In this document: one piece after another, positions 28,801 through 43,800 of the stretch
Position numbering within the stretch: position 1 is the stretch's first letter
Layout: each line of letters starts with the position of its first letter
DNA from: Anas platyrhynchos
Taxonomy: Eukaryota; Chordata; Aves; Anseriformes; Anatidae
NCBI RefSeq assembly: GCF_047663525.1
Contig: NC_092591.1
Location: forward strand, 46,043,501-46,107,500
Direction: 5' to 3'
Length of the DNA: 64,000 nucleotides
Notes under the pieces: generated by a model
Seen by the model: only the letters and a program-made list of their open reading frames with translations
The model's database searches: none
Told to the model about the DNA's origin: nothing
Program-made: the position numbers and the translations under genes

Positions 28801-31800
28801 AATCTAGTTTTAAAACACAATAATTGTTCCACAGGAATTTATTTAAGGGAAAAAAAAATGTTTATTACCATATTTTAAATTTTGGCAATAGAAACAGTAA
28901 GGAGGACTGGTATAATTTTCATCCTTTTTTAGATAAACACATTAAAATATAGTTGCTAAATCATCCTGAAGATTTAAAAATATTTGAAAATGTATTTATT
29001 TGTATAATGAGTCTTATTTTGTCATTTTTCTGTGTAAACAATACTGCCTCTATTGTCTGAAGGACCTTCTGTAAAGTTCATCTATGTGAATAAGCAAAGG
29101 CTGTATATTCTCAGTATTTGGTCTTAACCTGCAATAAGCACTACTTTAAACAAGCAGGTTTTGTTTTTTTTTTTTTCTTCCAAGAATCTCATTGTTTTTA
29201 CTAAGTAGTTTATGTTAAGTGGTATCTACTTTTAAATTCACAAAGCATGATAATTAGGGGATGTCATCTCTACTTATACATGTTAGTACTGGATACCACT
29301 CAGAGCATTCTTATATTGAATTGTGGTTGTTTGTTTTTTTTTTCATTTTTGCATTTCCAAGTGAAGTAAATGGTACAGAAGAAAAGTTAATTTCAACACA
29401 GTTTGAAAGAATCCTAGCATCACTTTGGTTGAAGGAGACCTTCAAGATACAGTTCTGTGATTCTGTGAAATTTGTCTCTTAAACTATTATTTCACTTCCT
29501 ACCATCCATACTTAACAATAATACCAGCTTGGTTTTGCAGTGTGAACTAGCTTATGCAAACATTCATCGATATGCCTGTCGGGAAACCTTTGTGTTCACC
29601 GGAGAGATAACAGAGAACCACTAAAAATTGATGGTGTGGGTGTATACTTCTGAATAATGTGGCAGGTTCTGGGCTACCTGACTCTTGTCCAGCTGTTTTG
29701 GTGCATGTTTTTCCTTCCTTCAAAGCCAAAAGTCAGCCAAATCAAACATAATAGCATCCGATAGGAATGCCTTTCTCGAGGTTAGTGTAGAAATTGTGGA
29801 ATTCGCTGGAATTGGCGTGGAATTTGCTGTACATCCAATCTGCACCTGCTTTTGCTGCACAAATTGGTGCACAAATGCATTTGCTGCACACACAGAAAAC
29901 ACCTGCAGCAAATTGCTGATTGGGCTCCTGTGAAATAAGTATTGTGCTTCTGTCTTGTAGTAATGTCCTCAGAAAGGAAATCTGATAAGGTCTCATCTGC
30001 CTCAGCAGTCAGTTTGGTGAACTGTGACATCCCCCAAGGTTCTCTTCTGAATCTCCTTTGCTTGCTGTAAGACATCTGGAGGCCAACGCAAGCACAGGAA
30101 TTCTCCCTTGGAGTTATCATTGAAGGAAAAAGCCTAGACTCAGGACATATGTCGGAGTGTATTGTGACAAATCTGGAGTGAAGAGTGCAGCTGTATTAGA
30201 GGCTAGAAGAGAAGAAATTTGGAGGAGCTCAACTGGCGTTTGTCAGTCATTCACAGACCCAAGCTGTAACCATATCCGTTCCTTGCCAGCTTCTGTGTTT
30301 TTTCTCTTCTTCTTGAATGTATGAACAGATAAAAAAAAATAAAAGGGGAAAATGGTACAAAGAAGAAATGGCAGCCATGGCAGAAAGTCATTGGTGCAGT
30401 ACAAGCATGCCAGATCTAAATAATCTCAAGAACCTGCATTCCAGTATATTCAAATTAAATAACTTTAAATTACATCCTCTCTATGGATTTTCATATCAGC
30501 TCATTTCTACAGTATCTCAAATGTTTTTTTTCTTCTGGTGAAAACTCTAACTATTGCCACGACACAAGATGAATAGGATCTCACAGCTGGTCTAATTCTT
30601 TAGTTCTGTGTGGTCAACTAATCTAGAATTTCAGCTTTTATGATACTCAGATTTTTTTTTGTTGTTTTTCTTGTTCTTTTTGTTTTGTTTTAACAAAAAA
30701 AGATTTTTAACAGCAGTGAATCTATCAGCTGATTTGGGTCTTTTATGAAATATTCCTTCTGCTTAACCCGCAGCATTGAAAGCGTCAAGCCTTGATTTTG
30801 AAAGATGAGCTCCACGTTAAATCAAAGTTGCAATATATCTGTCGTTTGAGCTCAGACCTGGAACGTACCGTGAAACAGGCACACAATTTGCGGAGGACTG
30901 CAGAGGTATTCATGCAGGAAATTTCAAGTGCTGTGGGATTCATTCCTGCAACGTAAATAACTCATTCTTTAACCACAGTTTCGTTATCCTTTAGTATTTG
31001 TGTGTAAACTTTCAGCAGTGGGAGTGGAGGACTGCCAAAGCTATAGGAAGTGGCAGTAGCTCTGGGGCTAGACTGAGGGACAATTGATACGGGGCTGTGA
31101 CAGTTTTATTTACTGCCTGTCTGAACTTTATTTGAAAATTCCCTTGCTCTTGTGGGGCGTGCAGTGCACCCAGTAAGACATAGTGCTGTGTGTTGGGTTT
31201 CTGCAGCATTTCTGTGGCACAGCTTCATATCGAAAAGGAAGGTCAAGGACAGGTCTTGGCCTGTATAATCAGCATAGCAACCCCTACTGCTTCTACGCTG
31301 TGGGAGCTGAGGTAAAGCAACTGAGAGTTCATTGTTACCCATGAACTACCTGCTAAAATGCAGCCAGGTAACTAGGCTGACAAGCAATTTTAGTGATCAA
31401 AAGGCAATTAACACAAAATTTTGTTATCATTCCTGTGCGTGGTGTATATTGACAGGTTTGGAGAACCGCTCTTTGTGACTCTGGGTACGTCAGCTTTGAT
31501 CAAGCCTGTTACTCTGCTCTGGGTTTTATGACAGCAGCTAAGAATGAAAACATTTGAAACTGAAGCTACAGTCTGCTTTGCCATGCATATTAAATTTAAC
31601 AGAAGTAAACACCTGGGCCCAGTAGAAACTCATTCCAGAAACGTGTGTATTGGTGCTCTGTGCCGTTTTCCAAGACCTCCGTCCTTTGGTCTCAACAGGG
31701 CTTAAAGGAGGTATAATCTGCCATGGAAGATGAAGTACTTGCAAGTTTAATCTTGCAGCTGCCACAGTGAGTTCAATGAGAAGAAACAATACTGTACGGA

Positions 31801-34800
31801 AGTGTCTTAAGCAGGAGGAGAGGAACAGCCTGGAGATGTGGCTCAGAGGGGCTGGGATCTTCTGCTTTAGAGGGAAGTGCTGGCCAAAAGCACGTGGCCC
31901 CGTGACGATCGCAATGTCCTTTAGCAAGCCCATGAAAGCTGTGGCAGCTGGGTCTCGGTTTGGAGCAACCACGAAGCTGAGAAGGCAGAGTTGCTGACTG
32001 TACTGGGCTGGACAAAGCGTAAAAACCTGAGTGCTCTCCCTGTTTTATCACTTGTGCATCACCAGGGGAGTTGCATTTCCTCCCTTGAGATCAGTTTTGC
32101 TGTCTGTGAAGTGTGAGGCAGAGATCCACAGGTTAAAAGTGTTATACCTTCATCCCCCTTTCAAACCTGAAATTAAAAAAAATAATAATCCTTGAATTAA
32201 AACAGTGAAATCTTTTTCTTAGGAGAAATGCTGCCAGTGCCATCAGCACTGCAGGCCATGTGGAAAACAGCTCTTTATTCCTTTGAAGGTTATCTCCCAA
32301 AAATGGGATAACAGAGACACCCACCCTCCTGCAAAGTCCCTGGGCAACAGGAGCTTTTCAGTCACAGGGAAATATTTGTGTGAAAATAGCCAGGAAAAAA
32401 AGTCATGAAAACAGAACTTCACGGGATGGTTGTCATTTAAAAAGACCACTGGTAGATGCAGACTTTCTTTTCAGCCCTGGTGACTAAAACACACCTTCCT
32501 TCCTCTGTGTCTAAGGTTATGAATTGAGAATTGCCTGGCCAAGTCCTTTTTTTGCTTAGCTTTTGAAGTCTCTGACAGCATGTCTTGACATGGTTCGGAA
32601 CACTTACTGAGAAAAAGCTCTACAGTTCAGAAGGAAGAACAAGGCCACAGGATTAGGTGTTACATTTCCCTGGCATTTCAGCCCAGAAGCACGCTCCTGG
32701 CAGGAAGGACAGGCTGTGCTCCCTACCCGTGCACCTTGTGCGAGGGAGCACAAGGTGCTAATGGCAACCTGAGCGCAGCGAGCTGCAAGACAGAGGGCAT
32801 CCGTGCCAAGGGGCTCAGCACATTGCTACTTGAATTTGGAAAAGTTAGTACAAAAGCGAGCAAGGCTGCAGTCCTGCATCTCTGCAGTCAGGTCTTTGCG
32901 TTCAGGTGAAGGTTGTTGGGCTGCAGGGACACGAGGACATGGCCATAGCACTGCTTGCAGGGCTGGGGGCTGTCATGGATTTGATCAAGTAAGAGCAACA
33001 CATGCATGCAATCAGTTTTACAATTTCGAGTATTTTACAGCTATTTGGGAGTACAATGAAGCTATTATGTAAGCTCCCTATTAGAACATATGTTACTGAT
33101 TTAAAGAACAGCCAGGCTTTGAAAGTTTTTTGCTTCTGATGTCAGAATTATCAGTACAACAAAACCATTGTGTACTGACATATGGGCCGGATCGTTGTTA
33201 TCACTATTCGGTTTGATAAATTCAGCTTGATCTCTGTAGAGATTTTTTTGTCTTAGTTTTGTAAGACAGTAGTTCAGTCACTCTTTTAAACTCTTTCCGA
33301 ACACCGGCATGTTCATTTTCTGAGTGACCTTTGAAAATAAATAATACCAGCCTGGATCACAATTTTAGATGTATTGCTACTGCAGATTGATTCAACAGAT
33401 GTGTGTGTTTTAAGATATTGCTTGCAAGTTCAATGGATTTAGTGCTTTATTTATAGGTGAATGATTATAAAACAGTTTCCAAGAGAAATGATGGTCTTGA
33501 AGCTGACGGCTGTGCAGGACTGGGTTCTGTTCGGGGTGGTGCTGTCAAGTGTTTACTGGGTAGCCTGAGCTCAGTGGAACTATTCAAGATTTATTATGGT
33601 GAAACCAAGAGCAGGATTTGGCTCTCAAGGTCTGCTCTCCATCCAGCAGAATTTTGGCTCAAAAGAGTCAATCCCTAAAGAACAAGAATGCTGGATTAAT
33701 GGAAGAACATGTTCTTATTTCCCAAACTGTTATTAGGTGTTGTCAGCCAAACTGTTCCTTGCCCCTATGCTCTCCCCCCAGTTTGGGGGAGTGATGACAG
33801 GATGGGAGCATCACATTTCATGGGAAAAAAATCCCATGGTTGCACACAAGTGGGGAGGGTGTTGCCAAGACCCTCGCAGAAACCCAGAGCTGTTTGATGA
33901 GTTCCCTCCCCAGCAGCAGTATCTGGAGATAGCTGGAGCTTCAGTTGCAAACCCTTCTGGTTATTCATTTTAATGAAAAAAAAAAATGATAATAATAATT
34001 ATAAGTTCGTGGCTTCAAGGTGAAAGTAGGGGAGCTTTTGTTGATTTCTTAGCACTTTTAGGTATTAAAAGTGTGATTTGGTATTCAGTGCACGTTCTGT
34101 AGGCAAATGCGTAGCTGTGTGCGGAGTAATTCCTCTGGAGGACACTGGCTTGGTGACCTCAGAGACTGTAACCCTCTGTTTATCACAGCCAGAGATATGA
34201 CGTGCACATTCCCACCCCGTGCTCTGCCTCTCCGCTTCAGTGCCCTGCGTGAACCATTGCAGAAGTGAGCAGGATTTATAGCTGCTTTGCCTATTAATTT
34301 CTTGCCCTTTCTGTAAAGTTAGCAGCTTCCCCATCGCTCAGGGTAGGACGCTCGCCTCTTGGAATTGAGTGACCTGTTGAATGTATTAATGGGAGCTGTG
34401 TTTCCTCAGTAGTGTCCTCTGGTTCCTCCTGTGTGCTCTCTGTGCCTTGCACATCACCAGGGCAGTCCTGTGCTGCCACAAGCTTTCTACAGCATTTCAT
34501 CTTCTTCCTGCTAATCTCTATTTTTGGAGCAGGTGCTGTCATTTTCGGTACATTTGTACCGTACACAACACAGGTAGCGTCTTGTCTCCGGTGTGTCTCA
34601 TTAAGGTCAGTGCCAGTCAATGGTTTCTTTCTTATGCTGCTGCTTAGCTTTGCAGCCTTACAGCAGCCACGCTCCAGGGGGGAGTTATCCATATTAATTA
34701 ATTTAGAGGGAGTTTTTTTCTGATAAAGCAGTGTGATTGACACAGCTTCCAAATGAGTCTTTTGGCAGCTTAAAACATTTGCAGGTGCACTGTGCTGCTG

Positions 34801-37800
34801 TAGCACCTCTGACCGAAGATCACTCGTTATGGGCGCAGCAGCAAAGATCTGCAGGGCCAAAATTTGGCTGAGTGAACCAAAAACATCAGCGGCTAACACA
34901 ACCCCAGAGTCAGTGAGGATAATTTTGTTCCTGTCTTTAACTTGCAGCACAAGGTTTGCAGTCTGGGTTAGGCAGAGAGAAAGCTCAGTTCTGCTCTCTG
35001 CCACAGGCAGCACGGAAGGAGGGACACCTGGGGACAGACACACGGTCACTTGGGGGGACACAGTCACTTTTAATAACCCTCTTATCAAATGCTGGGTTGC
35101 TTTGCAACATGCAGGAGTTCTGCCTTGTCCAGGTACCCAAGACTTGCGAGATATCCCCTAATTCTTCTGTCTGGGCAGTTTTGATCAGTATAACCTCAAA
35201 CATGCTACTCCTGATTTGCACCCAGGTTAGCTCCAGGAGAGTCAGAGCTGTAACCTGTCAATGAACAGGAATTGATCTGAGGCTCTACAGCTTGCAGCAT
35301 GAATTGTACATAGTGAGCCAAGTGTGCTTTAGAAATAATTGTAATTACCGTATTTTTCTGGTTGTATCTGCTGTAGGAGAATGCTTGAAGATGCATTAGC
35401 TAATAATTCATGGGGAACCTAGTGCTGAGCGTGACTTTGCAGGCAGCATGAACAGGGACTGCTCACGTTCATGTGCACTTGATTTATCTCTAGCTGGCAG
35501 TGGAATTGGAAACCGTAGCTGTCCCATTTGCAGATGGAAAAATATGATTCAACTCTGGGACCATTGGACTTCTGAGTAGGAGCAGGGGACTGCTTCTTCA
35601 AAATGTATTAAGAGATCAAGGTTTTAGCAGTAGAAGGGATAGCTGTTTGTTCTCAGGGCCTTGTGTAAAACTGTGTAGGAATTAATAAATTGCTTTGGTT
35701 TGGCATCCTGTTTATTAACAGAAAAAAATGTTAATAACAAGCATATTAGCAAAAACTCCTTTTGTAGCAAAACGCCTTCACATGAGAAGTACAAGACAAA
35801 TAAAATCCCTGTCATGCCTTACTACACCGTGTGCAAAATAATAAGGTTAGGGTTGTTTCAACAACCTGAAGATAAGAACGACCATTTTCATGTACCCATG
35901 ACCGGTGGTTTACAGGAAAGACAATTCTGCCCCAAAATGATCCTGAAAATTGAAAAACTGATCAGTGCTTTAAGTGGGTCATGAAATGAGCAATGCCCTT
36001 CCTTCACATTACTTGTAACTGCCATATTTGCGTTTATTGATGTCTTGGCCTTGGTTGATGGTAGGTTCTGTTTTTATAATTTAATTTTTCTTATTATAGG
36101 CACACGGCTTACAAATCAAATAATAAATTTCTGTAACTATTGCTTTGAGAGGCATCTGTTCCTTAAGGAAGCTTTAGGACCAGTGTTTTGTTTATAAAAT
36201 ATGCAGTGTAAATGGTCTCTGGAAAATCTTTTTACAAGGTCTTGAGACATGAGGACATACGGGGATGCCATGGTAAACAAGGAGCAGCCTTGGACAGAGA
36301 GATGTCGTATGGCTGAGGTTTTTTCTTACTTGCTTTGATCATTAGCTCCACAGCCCTGCCTGTACTTCAAAGGCTACAGAAGTATCCTTAAAGATGCTAT
36401 ACGATATATCCAGGTTGTGCTTACTTAAACCTGCAGCAGCCAGGGAGGAGACGATCAGAGGCACCACCAGTGTCTGGGCTCCCTGTAGCAGGTAGGGAAG
36501 GGATGAAGTGAGATAAATCTGAATAATGCCGGTGGACAAACCATGCCACCTAAGGCAGAGGGGCAAAAATCCCCCAGACCTGTTTATTTCATCCTGGAAG
36601 CTCTTTTTCAACCCTGTATTTTCAAAGTGCCTGAGACAGGCATCTGGGGATGTTTGTTTTTTTGTGCAGCCATGCTTTATTTTGCCTTCTGCAGTCTCCT
36701 TTCTCCTGACAGCCTGACTTAAGTGTTCAGACTGTGGACAAAAACCACAGATCATAATATAATACTTCTGTCCCTACTTGCAAAAGCACTCCTTCCTGAC
36801 CTCTTGGGCTGCCTGCCTGTGCAATATCCCCGAAGCATGCAGTCTTTTTTGCTGCAAAGCTGCATCAAAGCTGCAAGAGGCTCTCTGAGGGCAGTGCAAA
36901 GTTGTTCTCTTTCCCTACAGCCCCTAGTGATGAGATATGAATAAGGGAACTGGTAGGTGTATTCCAAGATGAGAAGAGCCCCTGCGACCATACTGTTTTA
37001 TCTTCTGCAAATTCTCTGAGGATGTAGCAAATTAGAATTTTCTGCTGATTGAAAAATAACCTTATCTGGTAAGAGTGCTGTTCCTTTCAACTGCAAAACA
37101 CAAGAAAGGTAACTCCATGAAAGTACAGAGTGAGATGACTGTGCAGTCAGATCAGATATATTTGGGTTATAAACGTGGAGTAAATGGTGCCAGCATAAAC
37201 AAACCTCACTTAATGAAAGAATTAGCTCTTGGAAGACTTTGAGTCAAACTGGACTGGAACTGACTGGAACTGGCACTGGACTCATTGGCATACAAGAACA
37301 AAAATATCTGTGGAAGAAAGGTTTGAATTACAGTTGTATTCTCCACCTTCAAAAGGTGACAGTTCTTAATGTGATTTCTTGTAAATGACATGTTTTGAAG
37401 CAAGAAGCAGCGGCCAAGTCTTAGGAAACATAAAGCAAGTCTTGAGTTCCTTTGTCCATTCAAATAGAGCCTGAATTGTTTCCTTCTTAAGGGATCTTGG
37501 AACCACGTTGTCCCATCTCCATGTGCTGTGGATGGCTCGTTGTGGGCTCTCAGATTTAGATGGGATCTCTTCCTGCAGCTCTCTAAAAGTAAGTATGGAT
37601 ATGTCCTGCCAAATGATGATCCGATAACTATCTTTAGTTGTTACTTCTCTTTTTAATTGCAGTCTTTGTTCTCTTCTCACCCTTTGTTTTTCTAAAGGAC
37701 TTTGAATATATGCCTGGAATTGCACGTGTTGATTTAAAAGATGCTACAATATTTTTTTTACTTGAGGCGTAGCATTCAGACCCTTAAAATGTCTGATGCA

Positions 37801-40800
37801 GCATAGTGTTCATTTCCATATTGGTCCTAGGTGGCAACAGCCACACTTGCAAAATGTTCGCTTCCATGCTAATTTCATTCTGTGCCATGTAGTATTTGAA
37901 ATATTTTGCAAATCTTGAGTGTTACTTGTGCGAGCCTGGAGTTTATGCATTCTGTTTACTTCTGCTAAGGAACTCTACATAGCCTATAACAACATCTCAG
38001 ACCTCAGCCAGCTGAGCTTGTTGGATCACCTTGAGGTTTTGGACCTGGAAGGGAACAATATTGAGGACATCAACCAGATGCAGTATTTGGGACTTTGTTG
38101 CAAATTGAGGAGTCTGACTGTGGAGGGTAATCTTATTTGTCTGAAGCCAAATGCAGAATCTGCAGAGGTGAGAACACGGTTTGTACACATTACATTAATT
38201 TTTTGCTGAGGTTCAGCAGTGTCAAAAAAAAAAACAAGAACAATTTTCAAACTCCTGCTGTTTATCATTTAGCCAATAAACACCTCTTCTCACAGCTTGC
38301 AGTGCAAAAAGGAGTCTTAAAGGAAGAGCAAGTAGGGTGTGGACGCAAACTGTAGGGGTCCATTCTAGTTAGTAGGGGTTTTACAACAGGTTAAGGAGTA
38401 GCTGATGTTTTTCTTAGGGGATGTGCCAATTATAATGCCTCGATTAGATGTCTCTCTTTAGACTTTTGCATTTCTTCTGGAGGATCCCCTGTCCAACAGC
38501 AAGTTCTTCAGGACCACCCTGCTCAAAAGTTGAAGCTGATGTTGAAATGACTGGGAAAAGCTGTATTGTAGGAATTGCGTGTTGTCCTTTTCCTTAAAAT
38601 GGTAAAATGAAATTATCAAAAACACTTTTTATAAAAACCTGAAGATAAAAAATATAGCATTTCACCTCATACATATTGAAGTGATAAAATCAGTTCTGCA
38701 GAGGAATTTTGGTAAAAGCATGAGATTATTTGTGTCACAGAGATGAAAACAAGTAATACATGATCTGCTTTGGGTTTCAGGATACTCCACAAGAAAAGTA
38801 AGGAAGATCTAGTTCTATATGAACAGTCTCAAAGCTTTATTAATCTCTTTCCCTGCTTTGAAAAAATAGCATAGGGTATAAAACCAAACATCTTGGCATC
38901 TACTCTGAAGGTAACAGGAGGAAAATCAGAATTTGAGAAACTGGATCAAAAGAGACTGTTCTTCATTTTGGTCACATACAGTCAAATACATACCAAAGGA
39001 TGGTTTGTAGCCAACACGCTATATACCCTCATCCGGATTTTTTGGAAGGTCATGAACATATGCATACACATGGGTATGTAATGCACAGCATTCACTAGGG
39101 ATGGCACATCCCACAGGCACCATAAAGAGCTGATAATGCAGGGGAAAGCAGAGCAGGAGCTGGGGCTGTGTCTCCAACGTACCATGTTATATATCTGCCC
39201 TGTGCATTTCAAAGGAATTGTTTCCATACCATTAATTTTCAGAAAAGGAGGGGTTTGGTGTCCAAGACTTGTCCTGGACTTAGTCTTGAAAACTGAGGTG
39301 CTATCACTAAAACTCAATCATGTAGTAGATAGGTACATATTTTAAATCTCCACATTTTTTTTAGATTCATAAGTTGTTAGTATTTTTGAGATGGAACTAC
39401 TGTCTTGATCACATTCCTCAATAAAAGCAGCAGAAGGTAGGGCTTTAGTTATCATAATGTCATATTGCCTGTGATTTGTTTAGCTGAGGAAATCAGTCTG
39501 TGAGCTGCTGCAGCACGTTGTCATGTAATGGGAGCTGAAAGAGGAGCGTTACGTTGTGGTGTGCCTTGTTGCATTAACCTGCGCTAAATGGTTGCCTCTA
39601 CTTCTATGCAATCTGTTGCATTCAAATGCCAGCCAGAATTTGATGAGAGACTCTGCACAATAGTACGTTTTACAGAGTGTAAGTTAACTGTGGACTCCCA
39701 CATGTTGGGAAGCTGCTCTGCTCTCGGGTGGTTACAAAGCTGGCTCTGTCCCTGACTGCCTAGCGCATCTTGTTGGGCATTGCCACTTTCTTGGTTTCAT
39801 CCGACACTGTTTGCATTTCTTCAGGGTATAAAAAAGTCACCTAAATATAGAAAAGAGTAGATACAGACTCACTTTGGTGTGCCCTAGATGGCCAATTTTC
39901 ATTCCTCGATCTCCTTGTTGTAGTGTGGCTCTTGCTACGGCTCTGTAAAAGCTCTCCTATTTATTTACTTCTCATCTACAGAATGGTCCAGCTAGATTTA
40001 CTGCTCTTTCTTCAGACTGCCTGTTTGCTCTCTGTAATTTGATTTTCAGATGAGCTCATCTTCCTCTGTTATCTAAACCAAAAGCAACAACCTGATGATA
40101 AATTTTGCAGCCTCTGTTGCAGTAATGTACCATGAGCGTAACATGATGCTGCTCTCAAACAGGACATGGCTATAAATTGGCTCTAGCCCAGGCTCTGTTC
40201 AGAGTACATGTGGTACGTGGTAACATGGCGATGGGTTGACTCATTTTCTAAATTAAGATTAAAGGCTCAGTTAGAGGAGTTCAGTGTCTGCCTCTTAACA
40301 ACAACAATTACACGCTTTATTTGGTGAGTTCCCTCTGCCAGCCTTGGTGCTGCATTTTGGGAGGGAGGGAGGGAGGGAGGGAGGGAGTGTACAGCCATCC
40401 AGCTACCACTGAAAGATTTCTGTTTATAATGGCTCCGTGTTGAAGGAGGACTTAGCTGTCTGGAGTTTTCTAATATTGCTCGTAATGTCACGAAAAGCAT
40501 AACATTTGTTTGAATAAAGCAATTGCTTTATAGGTAGCTGATCACTTTCAGGGAAGCCACCCATTCATATTCTGCCACTAGCGATGCGCTCTTGCTTTAT
40601 GCTTATTTGAGTAGGAAATGTATGAGATCACCATCATTGTTGCCATTTGTAATCTGAGACAATTTTCCATTGCAGTATTTCCATTGCAAAGCATCACAAC
40701 CCAGTCTGCCCTGAGGTACTGCTAAGTTTTCCCAAAGAAGAAAGTGCCACGTGGAGATGCCTTTCCACTGCCGGCATCCACCAGAACAGCCCAGTTCACA

Positions 40801-43800
40801 ATGTGCTCTGGGAACAATTGTCGCTGTTCTTCATTGATCTTGTTGCCTACAGGTCCCAAGCATTGTCACATGTTCATGAATATTTTTATTCAATGTCACG
40901 AGCAGAAGGGAGCTGCATCTGCGCTTCACCCTTTAGGTGTCACAGTGAGCCCACGTGCATTGGGTGTGACCGTGTTGTTCTTCCAGCACACTGAAAAGCA
41001 ACCCCAAAGCAGTTTGTTTTAGCCTTTTGTGCACCTGCTATTGGCATGCAACCTCTTGCAGAAGAAAGTATGGTTAGAAGTAAGTAATCTCTTCTAATGA
41101 TGTATAAAATCATGTATGGGTACCCTGAGGAGTGCCCCAGAAAGTCAGCGTAGTTCATTCAGTGCACCATACCTTTACCCATCAGCAAGCATAGCTGCAC
41201 CCATAACCTGTCTTTTTCAGTATTGCTGTAACCTCACTGTTGATGCAACAACCAGAGAATCACAGAACCAGGCAAAGAGGCTGGACAAATGCTGAGGATG
41301 CCCAGGCTTTCCCATCAGTGGCTGCCTTCATTTTTGTAGCATGCATATAATGTAACAAAGATAAAGACCAAAGTCATCAACACATGAACGGCAGAGAGGC
41401 GTTTGGGCAGGAGGAATATGTTTGCACTCAGAACATGTTCATGATCAATTTGATCAGAAATCATGTGAGGAGAAAGCACAGTGAAATGAAACTCCTGATG
41501 GTATTTATTTTAGTTGAATGAGGCAAGTAGGTTTACTTCATAGAAGTATTTCAGGTTATACAGTAGTCATACAAATTGAACACCGTCATGCTTCTGAAGG
41601 ACAGTCAGAGCTGTTCAAGTGACCACTTTCTCAATTTCTACAGGAGCCAGGTTATAATTACAGAGCTGAAGTGAAAAAGCTCATTCCCCACCTGGAGTAT
41701 TTGGATGAAATACCAGCAAGCCAGACTGCTATCCCTCCTTCCAAGAAGATGAATGAGGACTGGCTAATCATCAAGGAATCCATCAAGGAAGCTGGTTTAG
41801 CCAGAGACATTTCATGGTTGGGTACGTCAGATTTCCTATCAAGGTTCATTTTTCAGGTTATGATGTGTGAAAAAGAAAGATGGAGAGCAAGCTGGCCTCT
41901 TCAGAGCCAAAGCTAAATTATAGAGAAGGGACAAAGAACTTTGTCTTCTTCACTTGGGAGGTGGGGAAGCTGGGATTCAGTACGGTGCAGATTTAAATGA
42001 AAGCTGTCCAAAGCTGGCCACTAAGATCAGAGAAATGCAAACGACTTGTAAAGCATCAAGTGAATGCAGCAGTAACTGGGAGTCTGTGCTTAGCATTCAT
42101 TCGGCATGATCAGAAGAAGCAAAGCTTGGAAAATGTTTCATCAACAGCTGTTCTCAGCCCTTTCTATGGTAGCAGTCAATCCCATGTCGTGTGGATGTAG
42201 CAGGATATCCTACTCCAATTTAATAATAGGAAAGGCAATTTGGTCACCACGCCTTAATGGTAGCAACATCCTAGCAACTGTGATTGTGTGGTCTTGCAAT
42301 ACATCTATTCCATTTTCTTTGCCTTTGTGATTAAGTCCATTACATTCATTAGGACAGAGTAAATGGTTTGAAAATAAATCTGTTGTCCCTTTGCCTGTAG
42401 CCTCGGTTATAGTTCAAATGTCTGTGCTTTTACATATCGTGCTGCATGCACTTTACCACATTCCATTAAATATTACAAAGTATTTCCTATAACTGCTCCT
42501 GTTGCTTCCCATTAGTGTGGGCAATGCAGTTAGCTTCCCAGCCCCCACGGCTGAGGTATGCCTGCCAACTGTACTCCATTAAAAATTTAGTTTGTTTTGG
42601 AATAAGTACATATGTTTGTCATTTATTTAATCCCTGTAGGTCCAAATCATTAGATGTAGTAGTAGTTATGGTAGTGAAAAAATCCATTAAAATTTGATCC
42701 CTGAGTGATCCTGCTTTGGCAGCATCAGCTATGGTTCAGAGAACTAGTTAACAAAGTAGACTGAGAGAAACAGTGGGGAACGAGCACAACATTTTGAATT
42801 CATATTGTTTTCTAGTGTAGCCAGACTTACGTTTTTGCCTTCAGCTATAAACTGATGAGTTCACATGGTCAGGTTCAAGCATCCCCATATTGTCTTCTTT
42901 CCTATAGCAACGTTGACTCAGGTACTCTGCATATGCTGTGTGCTTCATGGCTTTGTGTGAGCAACGAGGTATTTGGAAGGCCTCTAACACTGAGCTCCTA
43001 ATGAAATGGCCATATTATTACAGTGCTGATTGCTCCGCTGTGGAGCTGGTAGATGCTCGACATTTTAAAGAGCAAGCTATTCATCTAGGCACTGAAATGA
43101 AATTTGTTCTCCTATAAATTGGTGGCTGCACACGCTGCTGGTGCAGCTGTACTCTGCTCCCAGGACAGCAGGCCGTTGGGCAGGTAGGAGCTCACAGCTC
43201 TACCTCCACTAGCTGTTGTGTAATTCATCCTGCCCTGTACCATTATGAAACTAAATTAGCACCTTTCTTTCTGTGCTGGAGAAGTGTGTGAGATGATACT
43301 GGAAAAATCTGTCACTGCAATTCCCAGATTTCCATAAGTCATGGCACGTGGTTTGCCCTGGTTGACTAACAGCCCTGGGAAGGTGGCTGTCACCACCTGC
43401 ATGGTGTCTGTGCATTAAGGAAAGTGTTTTAAGGCTTGGACTGTACCTGTGGCAAGCCTGTAGTCATTCCCTGGGGCCAGGGGTGCCTTGGGCAGCAATG
43501 AGGGGCAGCTTATTCCTGCCCTAGACACTGCATTGGCAGCGTGCAATGATGGTGTGGTTTACAGCCTGCTTACACTGCTGAAACCTCTCCCTTAGGTCCA
43601 TGTCTTGGGGCTGTGGCAAAGCAGTCTGGATCCAGCCCAAGACCTCCCTCAGCTTCCAGCCCTGGAACTGCTCAGTGGTCTGCAAGTGCAGGAAGATGTA
43701 GCAATGCCCCCCTGTTGTATGGTGGCTCTCTTCTTTCAGATCCGATGGTTGCTGAAGATCTGTTTCCAGAAGATGACTCCAGTGATTTGACATATGGTAA

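Larger units (their letters stand above)
21369..37491 (+). other. LRRC56: LRRC56 intron 3
   Basis: About 16.1 kb, the largest intron. It holds a diverged CR1-like scrap near 29405-29480 and the antisense open stretches 23458-23727, 34294-35088 and 36342-36755. No plus-strand exon was found inside it that would fit the phase 2 boundary. Confidence 0.85.

Noticed and set aside
37366..37725. 119-codon minus-strand ORF
   Set aside because: Shadow of LRRC56 exon 4 on the opposite strand.
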